DNA from: Straminergon stramineum
Taxonomy: Eukaryota > Streptophyta > Bryopsida > Hypnales > Calliergonaceae
Reading direction: 5' to 3'
Assembly (NCBI GenBank): GCA_963920665.1
Contig: OY987269.1
Span: 18,478,501-18,542,500 of the forward strand
Length of the DNA stretch: 64,000 nt
Shown: positions 11,897 to 24,150 of the stretch, one piece after another
Numbering within the stretch: position 1 is the first letter of the stretch
How the letters are laid out: each line of letters opens with the position of its first letter
Notes under the pieces: model-generated
Database searches by the model: none
Seen by the model: the letters and a program-made list of their open reading frames with translations, nothing else
What the model was told of the DNA's origin: nothing
Made by a program: the position numbers and the translations under genes

Positions 11897-14038
11897 ATAA
11901 GGGTATATCAACAATCAATTTATAGGAGGGGTTGATATGAATGTCAAAGCTTAGGTTAGGCTTAAGGATAGACTTCCATATAAATTGGAAATTGGAAATT
12001 AATTATCCACTTTTCTATAATTTAAATATATTGTTGTCATCGACTTTTATGAAGGTTTATACTTCTATGTGAGTAAAAAAAGATGTTTTCAAAGTACCTT
12101 TGCCTTACTATCAAAATAAAATCAACCGAAAAATTCAAGTTTGATGAACATTAAAATGACTTTTGAAGAAGTCAAAAAGTTGCCAAGTTCTTTATTTTTT
12201 GTAGGTCTTTCATTTATATTTTTGTTGGCCATTAATTTCAATTTCCTCTTGCAAATATTGCACACTTCCATATAAAATTCTAGAAAAAAAATCTCTTTTT
12301 TACAAAGTTAGGTTGATTTTTGTATATGGAAATCCATCCTTGAGGTTGGATAAATAGGTCAACTAGCCACACCAATCTACAAAGCATAGCGTAAGTATGA
12401 GAGTGTCTTCTAGGAAGAAAATGTGATGAAAAGTAAACAATGGAGCACAATGAACTTTATAAGCACTAATAAGGATGTATTTGAGTGAAAAGGAAATGGA
12501 AACCATGAATTGGTCTCAAATCTTTGATATTTAGAGTGAAATGAAACACCTCAAAGTATCAATACACTAATTTATTCTATCAGTGAGGAGGGTAAATTAG
12601 TGACATCTAGAAAATTAGTGTCACAATTTTAAAAATTGTAGTAATTGATATAATATTGTAAGATATTAAATAACTCAAAAATCCAAAAATCATGATTTGG
12701 TAAATTAATGTCATTACACACTATTAGGACAAATCAATATAGTTAAATTAGAAGTGGATTTAGAAGTTTGAAGTTTACTTTGTTGTTTTATTGAATTCAA
12801 TGGAGCTTTATTTTAGATATTTTCTTGCAATCAAATTTTGTATTTTATTATTTGAATTTTGACAATCCGCATGTGTTTGCTTCATGTTCCAAAAAAATTG
12901 AAGGATGATAAATTTGACACCCCTTGAATATAAAAGGTACATTTTTCTTAAAACTTTCATATGAAAGGCAAGATAAAAGGTAGACTAGCCTTCTAAATAC
13001 TTGCACTATTGGGATGTTTGGTTTGGTAGGCAAACCTCATAAGCCGTAGAACACCCCATTTCCCACCCTTGACCTATTCAAAGGACTTGCATCTTCATCT
13101 AAACTATCAACTTTTTCATAATGCAATTCTAATGAACTTCATTTATGTTTTGTGATATATATATTAATAAACTCTCGTTTCTTGGATCTCTAGTACTTTA
13201 TGAAGAAAGTTCTTAGTACATGACTATGACCACTAATAGCTAGGAAGGTATTACCATTCTAATGTCTATCATTTCAAATATTCATAAAAAATTTGAAAGA
13301 AATAATTTTGAGATAATTTTTTTCCCAAAGAATTTTTATCTTAAGAATAATTGAAACAAATTAATTAGTTATTATTCTTCATAATAGAAAAAGATAAATT
13401 TCTTAAAGGGATGGGAATGGAATGTTCCATGTTAATATTCTTGAACATCAAGATAGGGGCCCTTTGCCTTTTATAAATCAAGACTACTTTTATTGTAGAA
13501 CATTTTAAAAGCAATTTTATCTAAGTATCATGGGCCACTATAACACTAATATATTCTTACTATAGTTTTATTGTAGAAGGACCCCTTTCCCTTCTCATTC
13601 AAGAATGTTACATATGCAAATTTGTAGATTCAAGATAGAAAATTAGTTTAAAGTGGTCATTATATTTCTTTGCATTACAATAATATACTTTGAGAGTATT
13701 GATTTGATTCTATGTCCAAATTTAGATTATTTTTTTTATTCATAGTTAACTTAATTAATTAGTTTGCTTCCAATGAAAACATTACTGCGTTTGAGCTTTT
13801 TGAAAATAAAATTTTTTTTTTTTTTTTGGAGTAGAAACACTCTAAATATTATGATTTCATTGATGAACATAGGAGAATCAAGATTTCCATGGTATAGTGT
13901 AGGGTATTGTAGTTAAGGTAAAGACATCTACATATGTCCCATTCCATTTTTTGCAATCAATGTTTGGGTGTGAAATGGCTAACACCAATAATTCAAAACA
14001 AAGATTTTAGGAGCAACCAATGAAAGTTGAAGAGATTG
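11897..14038. other. AT-rich gene-free stretch
   Basis: No exon-like frame, RNA gene or terminal-repeat element recognised, apart from the short dispersed repeat at 12572-12745. Poly-A and poly-T runs are common. Confidence 0.5.
12572..12745 (+). repeat. short dispersed repeat, copy 1
   Basis: Begins CAGTGAGGAGGGTAAATTAG, followed by a TAGAAAATTAGTGTCAC block, and ends AGGACAAATCAATATAG. The same order of blocks occurs at 17735-17885. It has no coding content. Confidence 0.55.
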
Positions 14039-14258
14039 CACTACAAGAGAAAGGAGTGTTTTAAGTGAGTTTTTAAGTATAGTCCTAAACATAAGATTAT
14101 AAGTAATAACTTTTAAGGAGATTTTAAGTAAACTTACTCGAAACACATGTATTTCAAGTAAATTTTTACTTAAAATCTCCTTAAAGTTCATTACTTATAA
14201 TCTTATATCTAGGACCATATTTAAAAACTCACTTAAAACACCCCCTTATCTTGTAGTA
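14039..14258. mobile_element. CACTA-type hairpin MITE, 220 bp
   Basis: The left end is CACTACAAGA and the right end is its inverse with one changed terminal base. The whole element is an inverted repeat with arms of about 105 bp (AGTGTTTTAAGTGAGTTTTT at the left, its complement at the right). TTG flanks both sides (14036-14038 and 14259-14261), the 3-bp duplication expected of CACTA elements. Confidence 0.82.
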
Positions 14259-14261
14259 TTG

Positions 14262-15790
14262 TCAAGGCAACCAATATGAGTTGAAACATTTCACACCTTA
14301 TGGATGTTTTTTTAGCCTTTTATAAAGACTGTGAAGAATTGTACATATAGTAGTATATTTGACTCTTGAAATATGAAATATCTCCTAAAATATTTCAAAA
14401 AACTTACTATTGGATTGATAAGTCAAGCATTAATATCTTTCATTTACAAGACACCATTTTAACATGTATCCCCTAGCCAAGTGATTGTTCAATGTATGTC
14501 AAAGATCTTGGGTAGTTATACACAAAGTCAATTTTCGTCGGGTGTTCACAAAATTTTGTTATAAGGTCTGAACATGTATCACTTTAATAAGAATCTTATT
14601 TTTTTAATTTTGTGTCTAGATCAAAAATTATGTTGCTTTGAAGTTTCTAGAGAACACAAGTAGCATGTGCAAAACTCTTCTTCTACTTCTTAAATTTGGT
14701 AGGTATGTAATTTACATCATACAAGATGCAAATGTCAAAAGAAATAAACACGTGTAGTGCAAAAATCTCCTTGTAGGGTAACAATTAAAGTCTAGTGGTC
14801 TTGTTAGGGAAGGTTTGGAAAAAATGTTTTCTTCTACCTTCAAATCTTTCAATGCATGTAATCAACTTTTTTGAATTTTTTTTCTATACTTTATCATGAT
14901 AGTCTTGTACAAATTTGTATGGCTGAATTTTGAAATTTAAAAAAAAAAAAATTTCTCCTCACTATCCTAAAAATAGCAATTCTAAACAATTTCTACCAAA
15001 AAATTCCTTGCCCCTATAGGTATTAAACTTGATCATATTCAAATATAGTACAAAGTTAGAATTATGAGTTCCTTTTGTATATTCTTAAACATAGAGGTAG
15101 TGCACTATGTAATGTTCCAAATAGGGAGTTCTATGTGTTATTGCATTTGGCTCAACATGAAGACAAACTTTTGTCACTACAAAACCCCTCAATCCAGACA
15201 CTTTTATTGTCAAATATATACCACAAAGCCATATTGTGAACAAAATTAGACTTCCTAGACTAGTTGGACCTTGAGCGAGATTAAGTAGTAATTGAAATGT
15301 CATAGAATATTAAAGTTAATCATAAAGTGTGCAATCAGGGACTTCCTAGGAGATGGAGTTTGAGAAAAACACTGAATGAAACTCCTTGAAGCACCAAAAC
15401 TAAATCTAATGGAATTTGGTGTTGTATTTCTATCATACTATTCTTAGTTATACTAAACTTTTTCCTAACACCCCTTCTACAAACTAAGGAGACCTTTCCT
15501 ATTAACTTTATTGCTTTAAACTTATTGAAAAATTACCAAAAACGTTGGGTTGAATTTCTCTTTAGTCCACTACTAATCTCATCAATTCTTTTTTTATATT
15601 TGCCCCTTCGGGACTCCCCCCCCCACACGCCAAGTGGCCCTTTTGGGGTGCTTGCCCTTACCCGGTTACCCCCAGTCCGACGAACACCACTCAACTGAGT
15701 CGGTGTGACTGGAATCACGACCACCAGGACGTGCAGATCCTGCAATCGTGGTTTCATCAGTTGCATCAGAATTCCAGCTCTGTTCTGGCT
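14262..15790. other. AT-rich upstream region of the cupin gene
   Basis: No gene recognised. From about 15600 the base composition rises in GC and holds the likely promoter and 5' UTR of the downstream gene. I see no firm TATA box. Confidence 0.4.
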
Positions 15791-16873
15791 ATGGCGTCCA
15801 TAGGAACTCTGTCTGCCACTTTCCACACCCCTGTATCTCCTCCACTTCTTCTCGCACACTCCACCCCGCAGCTTCGTCGTTCGCAAGTGGGAGTTCCTGG
15901 TTGGCGCACCCCCAATCAACTCGAGCGCCGTCGCGTGTCCTCAACAAGAAGAGGGGTGCCTGGGGTGGTGGCCATGGCGGACGCCAATACCACGTCTGGG
16001 TCGCGGGTGGAGGAGAAGCTGGGCGTTCGCATTGAGAGGGGTCCTTCGGAAGCGCGTCTGCAGGAGCTTGGCATCCGCTCTTGGCCAAAGTATGCATGTC
16101 CCTATGGCCACCAAGTTCTGAATGCAATTGCTTTCTCCGTCCGTTAGGACAGATGATGAATTTTGCACAAATTTTTATTTGCCAGTCATGTGTGCTGTTG
16201 TTATGCGTATTCTTACATGGCAGGTGTGCTATTTGGCTAGTTTCTGATTCGACCGTGTTCGAGGAGTGTTGATTCTTGTCCATCAGGGCATTCTGTTGCC
16301 AAGCTCCGATTTGTGGGACAGATGTAGAATCGGGAACCTCCGCTGCAAGATATCTCTACTAGAGACATCTTGAATCAGAGACATATAGCGGTACCTTCGT
16401 ATACTGCAGGGGTGTGTGTCCCGATTTACATTCTACCCCCGATTTGTTATGTGCAGAAGGCGGTGAATGTCTACATGGTACTTTGTTGTGAACGAAGAAT
16501 TATTCTGGAATAGAATGTGTTCTTGCCAGGAGCGCAAAGTTTATACTAACGAGTCACCTTAAGTTCTGCAACTTCCTTAAAATCTGGATCTCTTTAATGA
16601 CGGGGGGAGTAGTTCTTTTGCGTCACGCATGGGAAAACTCTAATTCCCAAGGTTGCACCATGCAGGTGGGGATGCCCAAAGAGCAAGTTTCCATGGACTT
16701 ACGATGGTAAGGAGACCTGTTACCTTTTGAAAGGCAAGGTGAAGGTGTACCCGGAAGGCTCGTCGGACTTTGTGGAATTCGGAGCAGGTGACCTGGTGGT
16801 GTTTCCTAAAGGCATGAGCTGCACGTGGGACGTTTCCGAGGCTGTCGACAAGCACTATGAGTTCGAATACTGA
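15791..16873 (+). CDS. plastid-targeted cupin, PTAC18/At4g10300-type
   Basis: Two exons: 15791-16089 and 16666-16873, with donor AA|GTATGC and acceptor GCAG|GTGG. The product is 168 aa. Residues 1 to about 60 are Ser/Arg-rich with few acids, a typical chloroplast transit peptide. The mature part reads EKLGVRIERGPSEARLQELG, then SWPKWGCPKSKFPWTY across the intron, ETCYLLKGKVKVYPEG, GAGDLVVFPKGMSCTWDV and HYEFEY. This is the small single-domain cupin (RmlC-like, cupin_3) family that in Arabidopsis includes PTAC18 of the plastid nucleoid. The catalytic role is unknown; the fold suggests a small-molecule or metal site in the beta barrel. I chose the ATG at 15791 because it heads the transit peptide. 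Identity is firm at family level; orthology to PTAC18 in particular is inferred. Confidence 0.85.
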
Positions 16874-19173
16874 TGGAAGAAACAGCAATCTTGTGTAAAT
16901 TAAAGGTGAAGAGCTTTTTTCTCCTTCGCCTCTATCTCTTTGTCGATTGTAAACGATATCATCTTTGTAACCGCTTAGAAACCGTAATGTTTTTATTCCT
17001 TGTGTAAGGATTTTGCAATTGTAATTATAAGTTGAAGCGCATGTTCCTGTGTCGAACGGCCTCGATACTATAATACACCATTCTATTGACTGGTTTATTG
17101 AATCTGTGATTACTAGTTTAGTGCCATCCTCACCTTTGAATTCTTTATTTTTAGATGCTTCTGCAATTAGAAGGAACAATGTTCATATTCGTTAAGATAA
17201 TGTGTTTCAGAGTGCCAAAAGTGTGACAATCAAGTGCCCTGAGTCCTAAAAACTAGGACTGGAATAGATTTGAGGCTACAGTCGGAAGACTGTAACCGTG
17301 CCAATTTCACTGAAATCTGCCATTTTTTATGAGTGTGGGGTTAAATGAAAATGGGGAATCGGGTGAGGGAATTGCTCTTGCAAAAGGGGTTTGGTGGAAC
17401 TGTCAGGAGTTAAACGCGAAATCTAACTTTGACTGCCTATGAACTTCAGGTTTAGTGTTTTGGCGGGTTTGACCATCCTGGAGAGTCCTAAAACATGCAT
17501 ATGCTCTGCTCAAATTTTGTGATTAACATATTTATAATGTGCTTCATTTTAGGCTTAACATGTGTCCCAAGTAATTTTCATGATTTTGAATGACTTACTG
17601 GAGGCCAGGGAGTCTTTGATACGAAATATCTAAAGCGCAAGTGCAGGGTGACTGTATGCTGGCATGTTGCAGTGCAGTTTTACAGTACAACTATGGTGAT
17701 TGTAACGTTCTTCTAACTACACTGATTTTTCGTATTAGTGAGGAGGGGAAATTAGCGTCACTTAGAAAATTATTGTCACCAGTTTTTTTGTTTTTTTGGA
17801 AATTGATACAAAAATAGTAATATTTCGACCTGCACTAATCCAGAACATTGTGACTTCGGTAATTAGGACAAGTCAGTATAGCTAATGACGGTGACATATT
17901 TGCCTTTAAGCTCAGATTTGGCTTTCAACTTTTATTGAAAAGGTGGAGAGTACCAACTTCATCCAAGGGTTACACAAGGGTCCAAGGATTTTATTGTACT
18001 AGAGTAGTGAGGTCATCCCACTAGTGCTATCCGCGGTTGTGCTATGAAATCTGGGCTTACAAGCAACGGGGAATGTGTTGTTCATAAAGGATTGTAGCAA
18101 GCAAAAATTCATTCAGTTGTACGATGCTCGTGTATGGACCGTGATGAATTTATGGACGTTGTCCTGCATTCAACACATGCCAGTGCTTCTCTTCATAATA
18201 ATTTAACTAGTTTATATTACATACAGAGAATCACTATTACAGTCCTGTAGAGTACTAATGTTGTGCTGCGTTCTTATCGTTTTCTGCCAATCCATGGATC
18301 TCAGTAGAAAATGCTCAGCGGATATTTTAGTGAGCGGATGTTCATTGGAACTACAGTGCTTCTTCAACAAGTTTCAGAAGAACTGTGGAATTGCCATGCA
18401 TGCCTGAAGCACTTACGAAGTGCGTGCGTCATTTTAGACACTCGAATTGCAAGAATTGACTTTCTTCTACTGTAGGTTCTATCACAATCAAAAATGCTTC
18501 TCGGATACTTCCTCTGCCCTATTGTACTATCATAATCTTTTTGTTTTGTGGTAATGGAAATATTAGTGACTAGGTTGAGAGCTTTTGATGCATGGAACGA
18601 TCAAATAATTGTAAGATTTGAATGTGGTGTGGTCATCGACCCAATTAATTTCAAGTTGTGGTGAAAATTGCAAGTTTTAGAATTTTTTTTGATCTGCAAA
18701 GTAGATAAACTTCTTGAATGTGTTTCATTTCACTAATTGATATCATAACCAGAAATATAATCTACAACCCTGAAATTCAGTTTGAAGTAAATTGCTGGGT
18801 TAGACAAATAATTTGGAACAAATGAAGAACACAAAAGGGACCAATATTATGGATTGGAGGGAGTTCATTGCAAATGCAATTGATATGGTTCAAGGGTAGT
18901 TTAGACCTTGTAATTTCAAATTTCAAAAAATTGTCTTTCATATGTTATCCACATAATATTTGTTCTAGTATGTTTGAATCTTCTCAAAAATGAGGGCAAG
19001 ACATCACATATTATAGAGAACTTTAGCTTATAAAAGGGTATGTAACTATATCCTTCATCCTTTGTGTGTTCCTTTGTTCTTTATGTTCCTCTGGCCATTC
19101 TCTCAAAACCTTCAAACTCTATACAACAAAGCATGTGTTCTCATTTATTTGAATTACGAAAGCATAATTATCA
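16874..19173. other. 3' flank and gene-free stretch
   Basis: The first 200 bp are the likely 3' UTR of the cupin gene. The rest has no coding signal except the dispersed repeat at 17735-17885. Confidence 0.45.
17735..17885 (+). repeat. short dispersed repeat, copy 2
   Basis: Starts TTAGTGAGGAGGGGAAATTA, then TTAGAAAATTATTGTCACC, and ends AATTAGGACAAGTCAGTATA. It matches 12572-12745 in block order with about 75-80 percent identity by eye. Confidence 0.55.
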
Positions 19174-20141
19174 TTAACCCCTCATTGTTGAAGGCCCAAA
19201 CAGCTCCAAAAACATCATTCCTTTTGAAGTGTTATAAATATAAATTTTAATAAGTTATAGAGATCTCAATCATATGATCTTGTAGTGCACTTGTTGTAGA
19301 TGTTTTGAAACAAATTTGGTGTCATTTGACCACATAGATTGAAAGATTATAATGTTTCAGTGTTGAAAAAGGATGCTGAAATTTTCCCAAAAACACATTT
19401 GGAGGCGAAATTCAGTTTCTAAATCTACTCAAATGAAGAAACTTTAAACTAATAAGTGATTCAAAATCAGCGTACAAACACTTTGATGAAAAAAAATATC
19501 ATTTAATTGACACATTGTATCTACAAAATGGCTTGGAAATTTCAAAAAACAGCAAGAAAAGTTGCAAAAAACACATCAAAAATTGAACCTTCTCCTACTA
19601 AAATGCTTCTCAGTAACTCATAAATTCTTAGATGTATATGAAATTTTGTACACACAAACTAGACAAGTATGTGCAACTTTTCCAAGAACAATTATTGGAA
19701 ACAAACATTGTATGAAAAAGAAATAAGCCGCAGAAGTTCACTCTAATTCAAACATGTCAGGATTTTGAACTTCGAATTGCTCCCAAACATTCAAAACAAC
19801 TTGTATTGGCATGAAAATTCTACCACAATAACTAGACTTCAAGGGGAACACAAACCAACAAATTTTATTGAAAAAGAACATTGGATGAAGGAGATACAAG
19901 CCCCCGAAGTTGCAGCCATCAAATGCAGTTTGGTGAACTTGAATTGAACTTGTGAACTTTGATTGGCTTCCAAAATTTCAATACATCTTGTATTGATCTG
20001 AAAATTTTACCACACAAACTATAAGAGAGAGCGCAACTTTTCCAACAAGTTTTATTGGATTCGGACATCTGATGCAAAAGTTACAAGACTTTGAATTTGA
20101 CTTGAGGACACTTTTCGTCCCCTTCAGCGGTGAGGGGTTAA
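19174..20141. mobile_element. TTAA-bounded piggyBac-like MITE, 968 bp
   Basis: Left end TTAACCCCTCATTGTTGAAG; right end on the minus strand TTAACCCCTCACCGCTGAAG. The terminal repeats match over about 20 bp with four mismatches, and TTAA is present on both sides. The internal block GATTGAAAGATTATAA at about 19337 also occurs near the left end of the large piggyBac copy (about 605). No transposase frame. Confidence 0.65.
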
Positions 20142-20929
20142 AGTGCAACCTGAGGACATATCTTATATCACAAAGAGCTTTTGACAATGTGTTGTATTTG
20201 ATGGAGAACTACTCTTGCAATTGTTATTCAAAGTTTCATAACTCTTGAAGTCTTCGGATGTGGTGGCTCTAGACCAGCTCATGGTAAAGTAGAACAACCC
20301 ATCATGGGTAGAATTAGGAATTTGCTCTCATGTGATTGTTGAATTTTTAAAATTTCTTTCCCACACGAAGATAAGTATGAGAAATGGCAAGAGCAATTGA
20401 AATGATTTTTTTTTAACAAAGTATGAATTTGTTATGAATTTTTGAAGTGTATTGCCCATTGTGGCTCCAAAGAGTCTACAGTTTGCCCCAAAACCAACAG
20501 ATAGTGTATCCATAATGGTCATCTTACTCACCTAAAGCAATCACAATATTTTCTAACATGGTTACAATGTGATCACCTAAAAAAACTACTTCTTGCAATA
20601 AATATAAACTTTAAAGGTGGAAGTTCCTATTGTAGTCACTAATCACTCCATTACCATCACCTAAGACATTAATTGTGGCCCAAATCTCGTATGTTGAATC
20701 TTCCTTTAATAGGATCATTCTTTAGATGTTTCGAATAGATTTTTTATTCATCATGGGTTGTTCTACCTTATGTACTTCAACATATTCGTATTGCATGTGA
20801 CTTTATTGGGATCCCTAAGGTTTCTAGAAGGCTTCAAACTTTTTCTAATGGCCATTTAATTGAACAAGAAGCAATGAGTGTATAGTCAAAGGAGAATAAG
20901 TACTCAAATATAATTTGAAAGAAATTCAC
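20142..20929. other. gene-free AT-rich stretch
   Basis: No exon, RNA gene or terminal repeats recognised. Confidence 0.4.
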
Positions 20930-21305
20930 TACTAAAAGATTACATTTTCTAAGGAAATTTTTGAACATTGAAGATGGTTCTCAAATCATTCTTTGGGTGA
21001 AATCTCATCACCATTAACTCTTCCCAAATGGAAAAATTTTAGTTTTGAAAAAAAAATGTATTTTTCCATATTTTATAAATTAAAATGTGAAAGTCTCAAT
21101 TTTCATGAGATTTTGCACTTTTCTAGATGTTCTCCAATTTAGAGAATTTTTCTATGCTTTTCTTTCATATGGTACCTTCTTTTTTAAGGTTTATACATTA
21201 AACATATTTTTTCTATTTAAAAAAAATGGTTTTCTAATTATAAAGTACTTTCCCTAAAAGGTAGAGTACTGTGGTAAACACTACTTGCAATGACCCATAT
21301 TACTA
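20930..21305. repeat. partial copy of the foldback family
   Basis: The right end reads, on the minus strand, GGGTCATTGCAAGTAGTGTT, close to the terminus at 7035. The internal block around 21110-21180 is a near-inverse of 6665-6740 (AGAAAAATTCTCTAA and AGAAGTGC-type blocks). The left end is unclear. Confidence 0.45.
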
Positions 21306-21929
21306 CTTGAGCTTCCACTTACTTCTACATTCAAGGCAAAGACATAGGGGGGTTTATAATTGAAAGGAATTTTCATGTGTCATGAGCCTTATGGTGGTTT
21401 TATAAATGAGTTGATAGATGGACAAATATATTCATTGAATTCACTATATATGCTATCGCTAATTGAATGGCTAATGTGCAAGCAAAGGTTGAATGGAGTA
21501 AGACAATTCTATGTGGATGATAAGTGCATTGAGCTAAAAATACCAAACAAAAGGAGAGGTGCACAAGAATTAGGTAACTCAAAACTAAAGATAGGTGCAT
21601 TGAAGTAAGACAACTTGATGATCGTTGAGATGGAAGTAGCCATCTTGATTTGGATAAAAGGTGCATCAAAACTTAAACTGCTTCTAAACAAAAGTAGGAC
21701 TATTACTTTCATGGATGGTTCAAGATAGAATCAAAGACTAAACATTCAAGTAGAAGTGAAAGTAAAAGTGAAATCCTAGGTTCTTTTCAAAATTGATAGT
21801 CATCTCTATTAAATTGAGCTATTACTTTGAACTTGAGTTGAAGAGGTGTCTCTTACTATTGGATTTTCCTCTCCTCCCAATGGTTTGGTGTTGGCGTGCA
21901 TTACTTTAGTTTGATTGTTTAAACTTTTT
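21306..21929. other. gene-free stretch before the FTR1 upstream repeats
   Basis: A short plus-strand frame at 21360-21608 is open but has no recognisable domain. Nothing else seen. Confidence 0.4.
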
Positions 21930-22203
21930 ATTATTTTGTATATAGGAATTTAAGCTGGGTATTCTTTTTGCATATAGGAGTGTAAGTTGTGTTTGATTTT
22001 GCAATTTTTCACAAAGAAGTTTAAGGTGTATATGGTTTTGCATATAGGAGTTTAAACTTAGTTTCTGTTCTTTGTTTACAGGATTTTACGCTGTGTATTA
22101 GTTTGTTTTTCGGAGTTTAAGCTGTATGTTATTTCCTGCACAGGAGTGCAAGCAGTGTACAAGTTGTATATTAGTCTTCTTCGCGGAGATGAAGCCGTGA
22201 AGT
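21930..22203 (+). repeat. degenerate tandem repeat upstream of FTR1
   Basis: Seven or eight diverged units of about 32-36 bp around a core TTTGCATATAGGAGTTTAAG followed by CTGTGTATT. Examples lie at 21934, 21967, 22034, 22074, 22108 and 22134. The array ends about 600 bp before the FTR1 start. Confidence 0.7.
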
Positions 22204-22836
22204 ACAGTCTGTTCGTACAAGTGAATCAATGTGAGTTTTCGTTGCAGAACGAGAGAGGTTTGCCTGTCATAGAGATGTAACCGGGCGAGAAGACCCGAAA
22301 CCAGCACCCGACAGCGTTTCGCCCTCGCGTTCTCCATACAACAAGCACCCGCCCGCACCATTGCGAGCACGCGCCCTCTCTTGTTGGCGTGCCAGCGTCA
22401 CCAGCTCCGCCCTTCCCGAGATCTCCCGACACATCCTTTGCGGCTCCTCATTCGCTCACAGCTCCGACCTCCGCATCTCGCATAACTCATCCCGCAGGTA
22501 AGCGCACGAAAATCCAACTCACGAGCCCCTTCTGGACCCCCCTCGCCGCTACTTCAACGACCTCAGTTCTGTCAACCCAACGGACGTAACATGCAACACT
22601 GGACGTGCTCGTAGTGGGACACATAGTCTGCAGTAGTGCTCCATTCAGCTGGAAGGCGAAGGACCCAGCTTGCCGATTTCGATTATTGCATGGTGACGAA
22701 GTGATGAACTAGTATGTATGTTTGAGAATTAGTTGTATGCATTGCTATGGTGGGCATTGACGGGCGCCTTGATTCGATCGATCTCTGCAGGCGCGGCAAG
22801 AGTTGAACTGTCTCCCAGTTTGAGTCGTATTTCACG
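22204..22836 (+). promoter_or_regulatory. promoter and 5' UTR region of FTR1, with a likely UTR intron
   Basis: GC content rises sharply here. A perfect donor CAG|GTAAGC at 22498 and an acceptor CTCTGCAG at 22790 define a probable 293-bp intron in the 5' UTR. The frames open on both strands in this segment show no conserved domain. Confidence 0.5.
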
Positions 22837-23796
22837 ATGGTGCAACTCTTTAGTGTTCCGGCGTTTTTCATCCTGTTTCGGGAGACACTGGAAGCCGCGA
22901 TCATCCTCTCCGTGATGATGGTGTTGCTGGACAGCATCGTCACGGAACGAGACCAGCGCCGTCGCATGAAGAAGCAGGTGTGGGTGGGGGTCGTGACCGG
23001 CGTGGTGCTGTCCATGATGGTCGCCGCCATTTTCATTTCCTTGTACTACACCGTCGCGAAGGCGGCATGGTCAAACTCCGAGCCTTTGTGGGAGGGTATT
23101 CTCGGTCTCGTCGCGGTCGTGCTGATCACCATCATGGGCTTCTCTATGATACGTGTGGATACGTGGCGCGAGAAGTGGGAGAAGAAGCTGACGAAGGTCA
23201 CCATAGACACGCTGAGCCAGCGAGGGGAAGTTCAAAGCCGGCGAAGCAAATACGCTCTCTTTCTAATTCCGTTTAGTATTGTGTTGCGTGAAGGGGTTGA
23301 GGCCGTGGTGTTCTTGGGCGGCGTGGGACTCAACGGCTCTGGAACCGCCATCCCCATCCCGGCCGTCGTGGGCGCAATCTGCGGTGTTCTGGCCGGCTAC
23401 CTCTTGTTCAGAGGCGGAAGCCATGTGGGCTTCAAGTGGTTTTTGCTAGTCTCCACGGTAGTGCTGTTCGTCATCGCGGCGGGGCTTTTCGCGGGCTCAG
23501 TGTATGAGTTTGAGGAGTACACCCACAACGAACATCTCCTGTGGCAGCTCAATTGCTGTCACTATGAGGAAAACGGCATTTGGAAGATTTTGAACGCCAT
23601 TGTGGGTTGGCGAGAGGAAGGGAGTGTTGGGACGGTGTTGGCGTACATTATGTACTGGGTGTTCGTAGGGGCGTGCTACGTGGTGCTGCGAACCAAGTGG
23701 AAGAAAGACGCCGAACGCGACGCTGGGGAGATGAAGAAGCATTTAGCGGCCAGTAGCAATGCGAATGGCACGGCCATTACGCTACCGAATGTGTAA
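22837..23796 (+). CDS. FTR1-family high-affinity iron permease
   Basis: Intronless coding region, 319 aa. The two iron-binding REXXE motifs that define Ftr1 are present: RETLE at residues 15-19 in the first membrane helix and REGVE at 151-155. About seven hydrophobic helices can be seen (roughly 5-30, 48-70, 85-105, 138-162, 172-190, 198-222, 262-284). The C-terminal block GWREEGSVGTVLAYIMYW is typical of the fungal and algal branch. In fungi and green algae Ftr1 takes up Fe(III) at the plasma membrane together with a multicopper ferroxidase; no ferroxidase gene lies nearby. The coding GC is much higher than the flanks. It could be an ancient green-lineage gene or a transferred copy; sequence alone does not decide. 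Confidence 0.93.
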   Translation: MVQLFSVPAFFILFRETLEAAIILSVMMVLLDSIVTERDQRRRMKKQVWVGVVTGVVLSMMVAAIFISLYYTVAKAAWSNSEPLWEGILGLVAVVLITIMGFSMIRVDTWREKWEKKLTKVTIDTLSQRGEVQSRRSKYALFLIPFSIVLREGVEAVVFLGGVGLNGSGTAIPIPAVVGAICGVLAGYLLFRGGSHVGFKWFLLVSTVVLFVIAAGLFAGSVYEFEEYTHNEHLLWQLNCCHYEENGIWKILNAIVGWREEGSVGTVLAYIMYWVFVGACYVVLRTKWKKDAERDAGEMKKHLAASSNANGTAITLPNV

Positions 23797-23990
23797 TTAA
23801 TTAAGGCATGGTGTATCTGTCTGCGTGCATTGATGTATAGGCTAGGGACTGTCGCTAATTGTGAGGAATCGAGCCCGCGGCCCGCCATCCCGTCATATAT
23901 TTTTTCTCTCCAGAGCTTCTTTTTGGGGTTTTTCATCAGACGGCAAGGGCGCTGCTTGCGCCCTGCTGCATTTTCTCTACAAGAAATCGT

Positions 23991-24150
23991 GCATTTTTTG
24001 GAGATTGGGGCCTTGCATGTTTTTAAGATTGGCCTCTTGCATATATTATGATTCAGAGATTGACGTCCTGCATGTTTTCGAGATTGGCGTCGTCTTGCAT
24101 GTTTTGAAAAGTGGGTCTTGCATGTTTTGGAGGTTGGCGTCTCTGCTTTC
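23991..24150 (+). repeat. degenerate tandem repeat downstream of FTR1
   Basis: About six diverged units of 23-31 bp sharing a TTTTNGAGATTGGCGTCTTG then CATG core. They lie in the probable 3' region of FTR1. Confidence 0.65.

Noticed and set aside
15533..16283. Minus-strand frames over the cupin first exon
   Set aside because: Antisense shadows of a conserved, spliced plus-strand gene; no domain and odd composition.
20920..20950. CACTACTAAAAGA start of another CACTA element
   Set aside because: No inverted partner ending in TAGTG and no 3-bp duplication found downstream.
22098..22432. Overlapping minus-strand frames upstream of FTR1
   Set aside because: No conserved domain, and they overlap the tandem repeat and the probable 5' UTR of FTR1.
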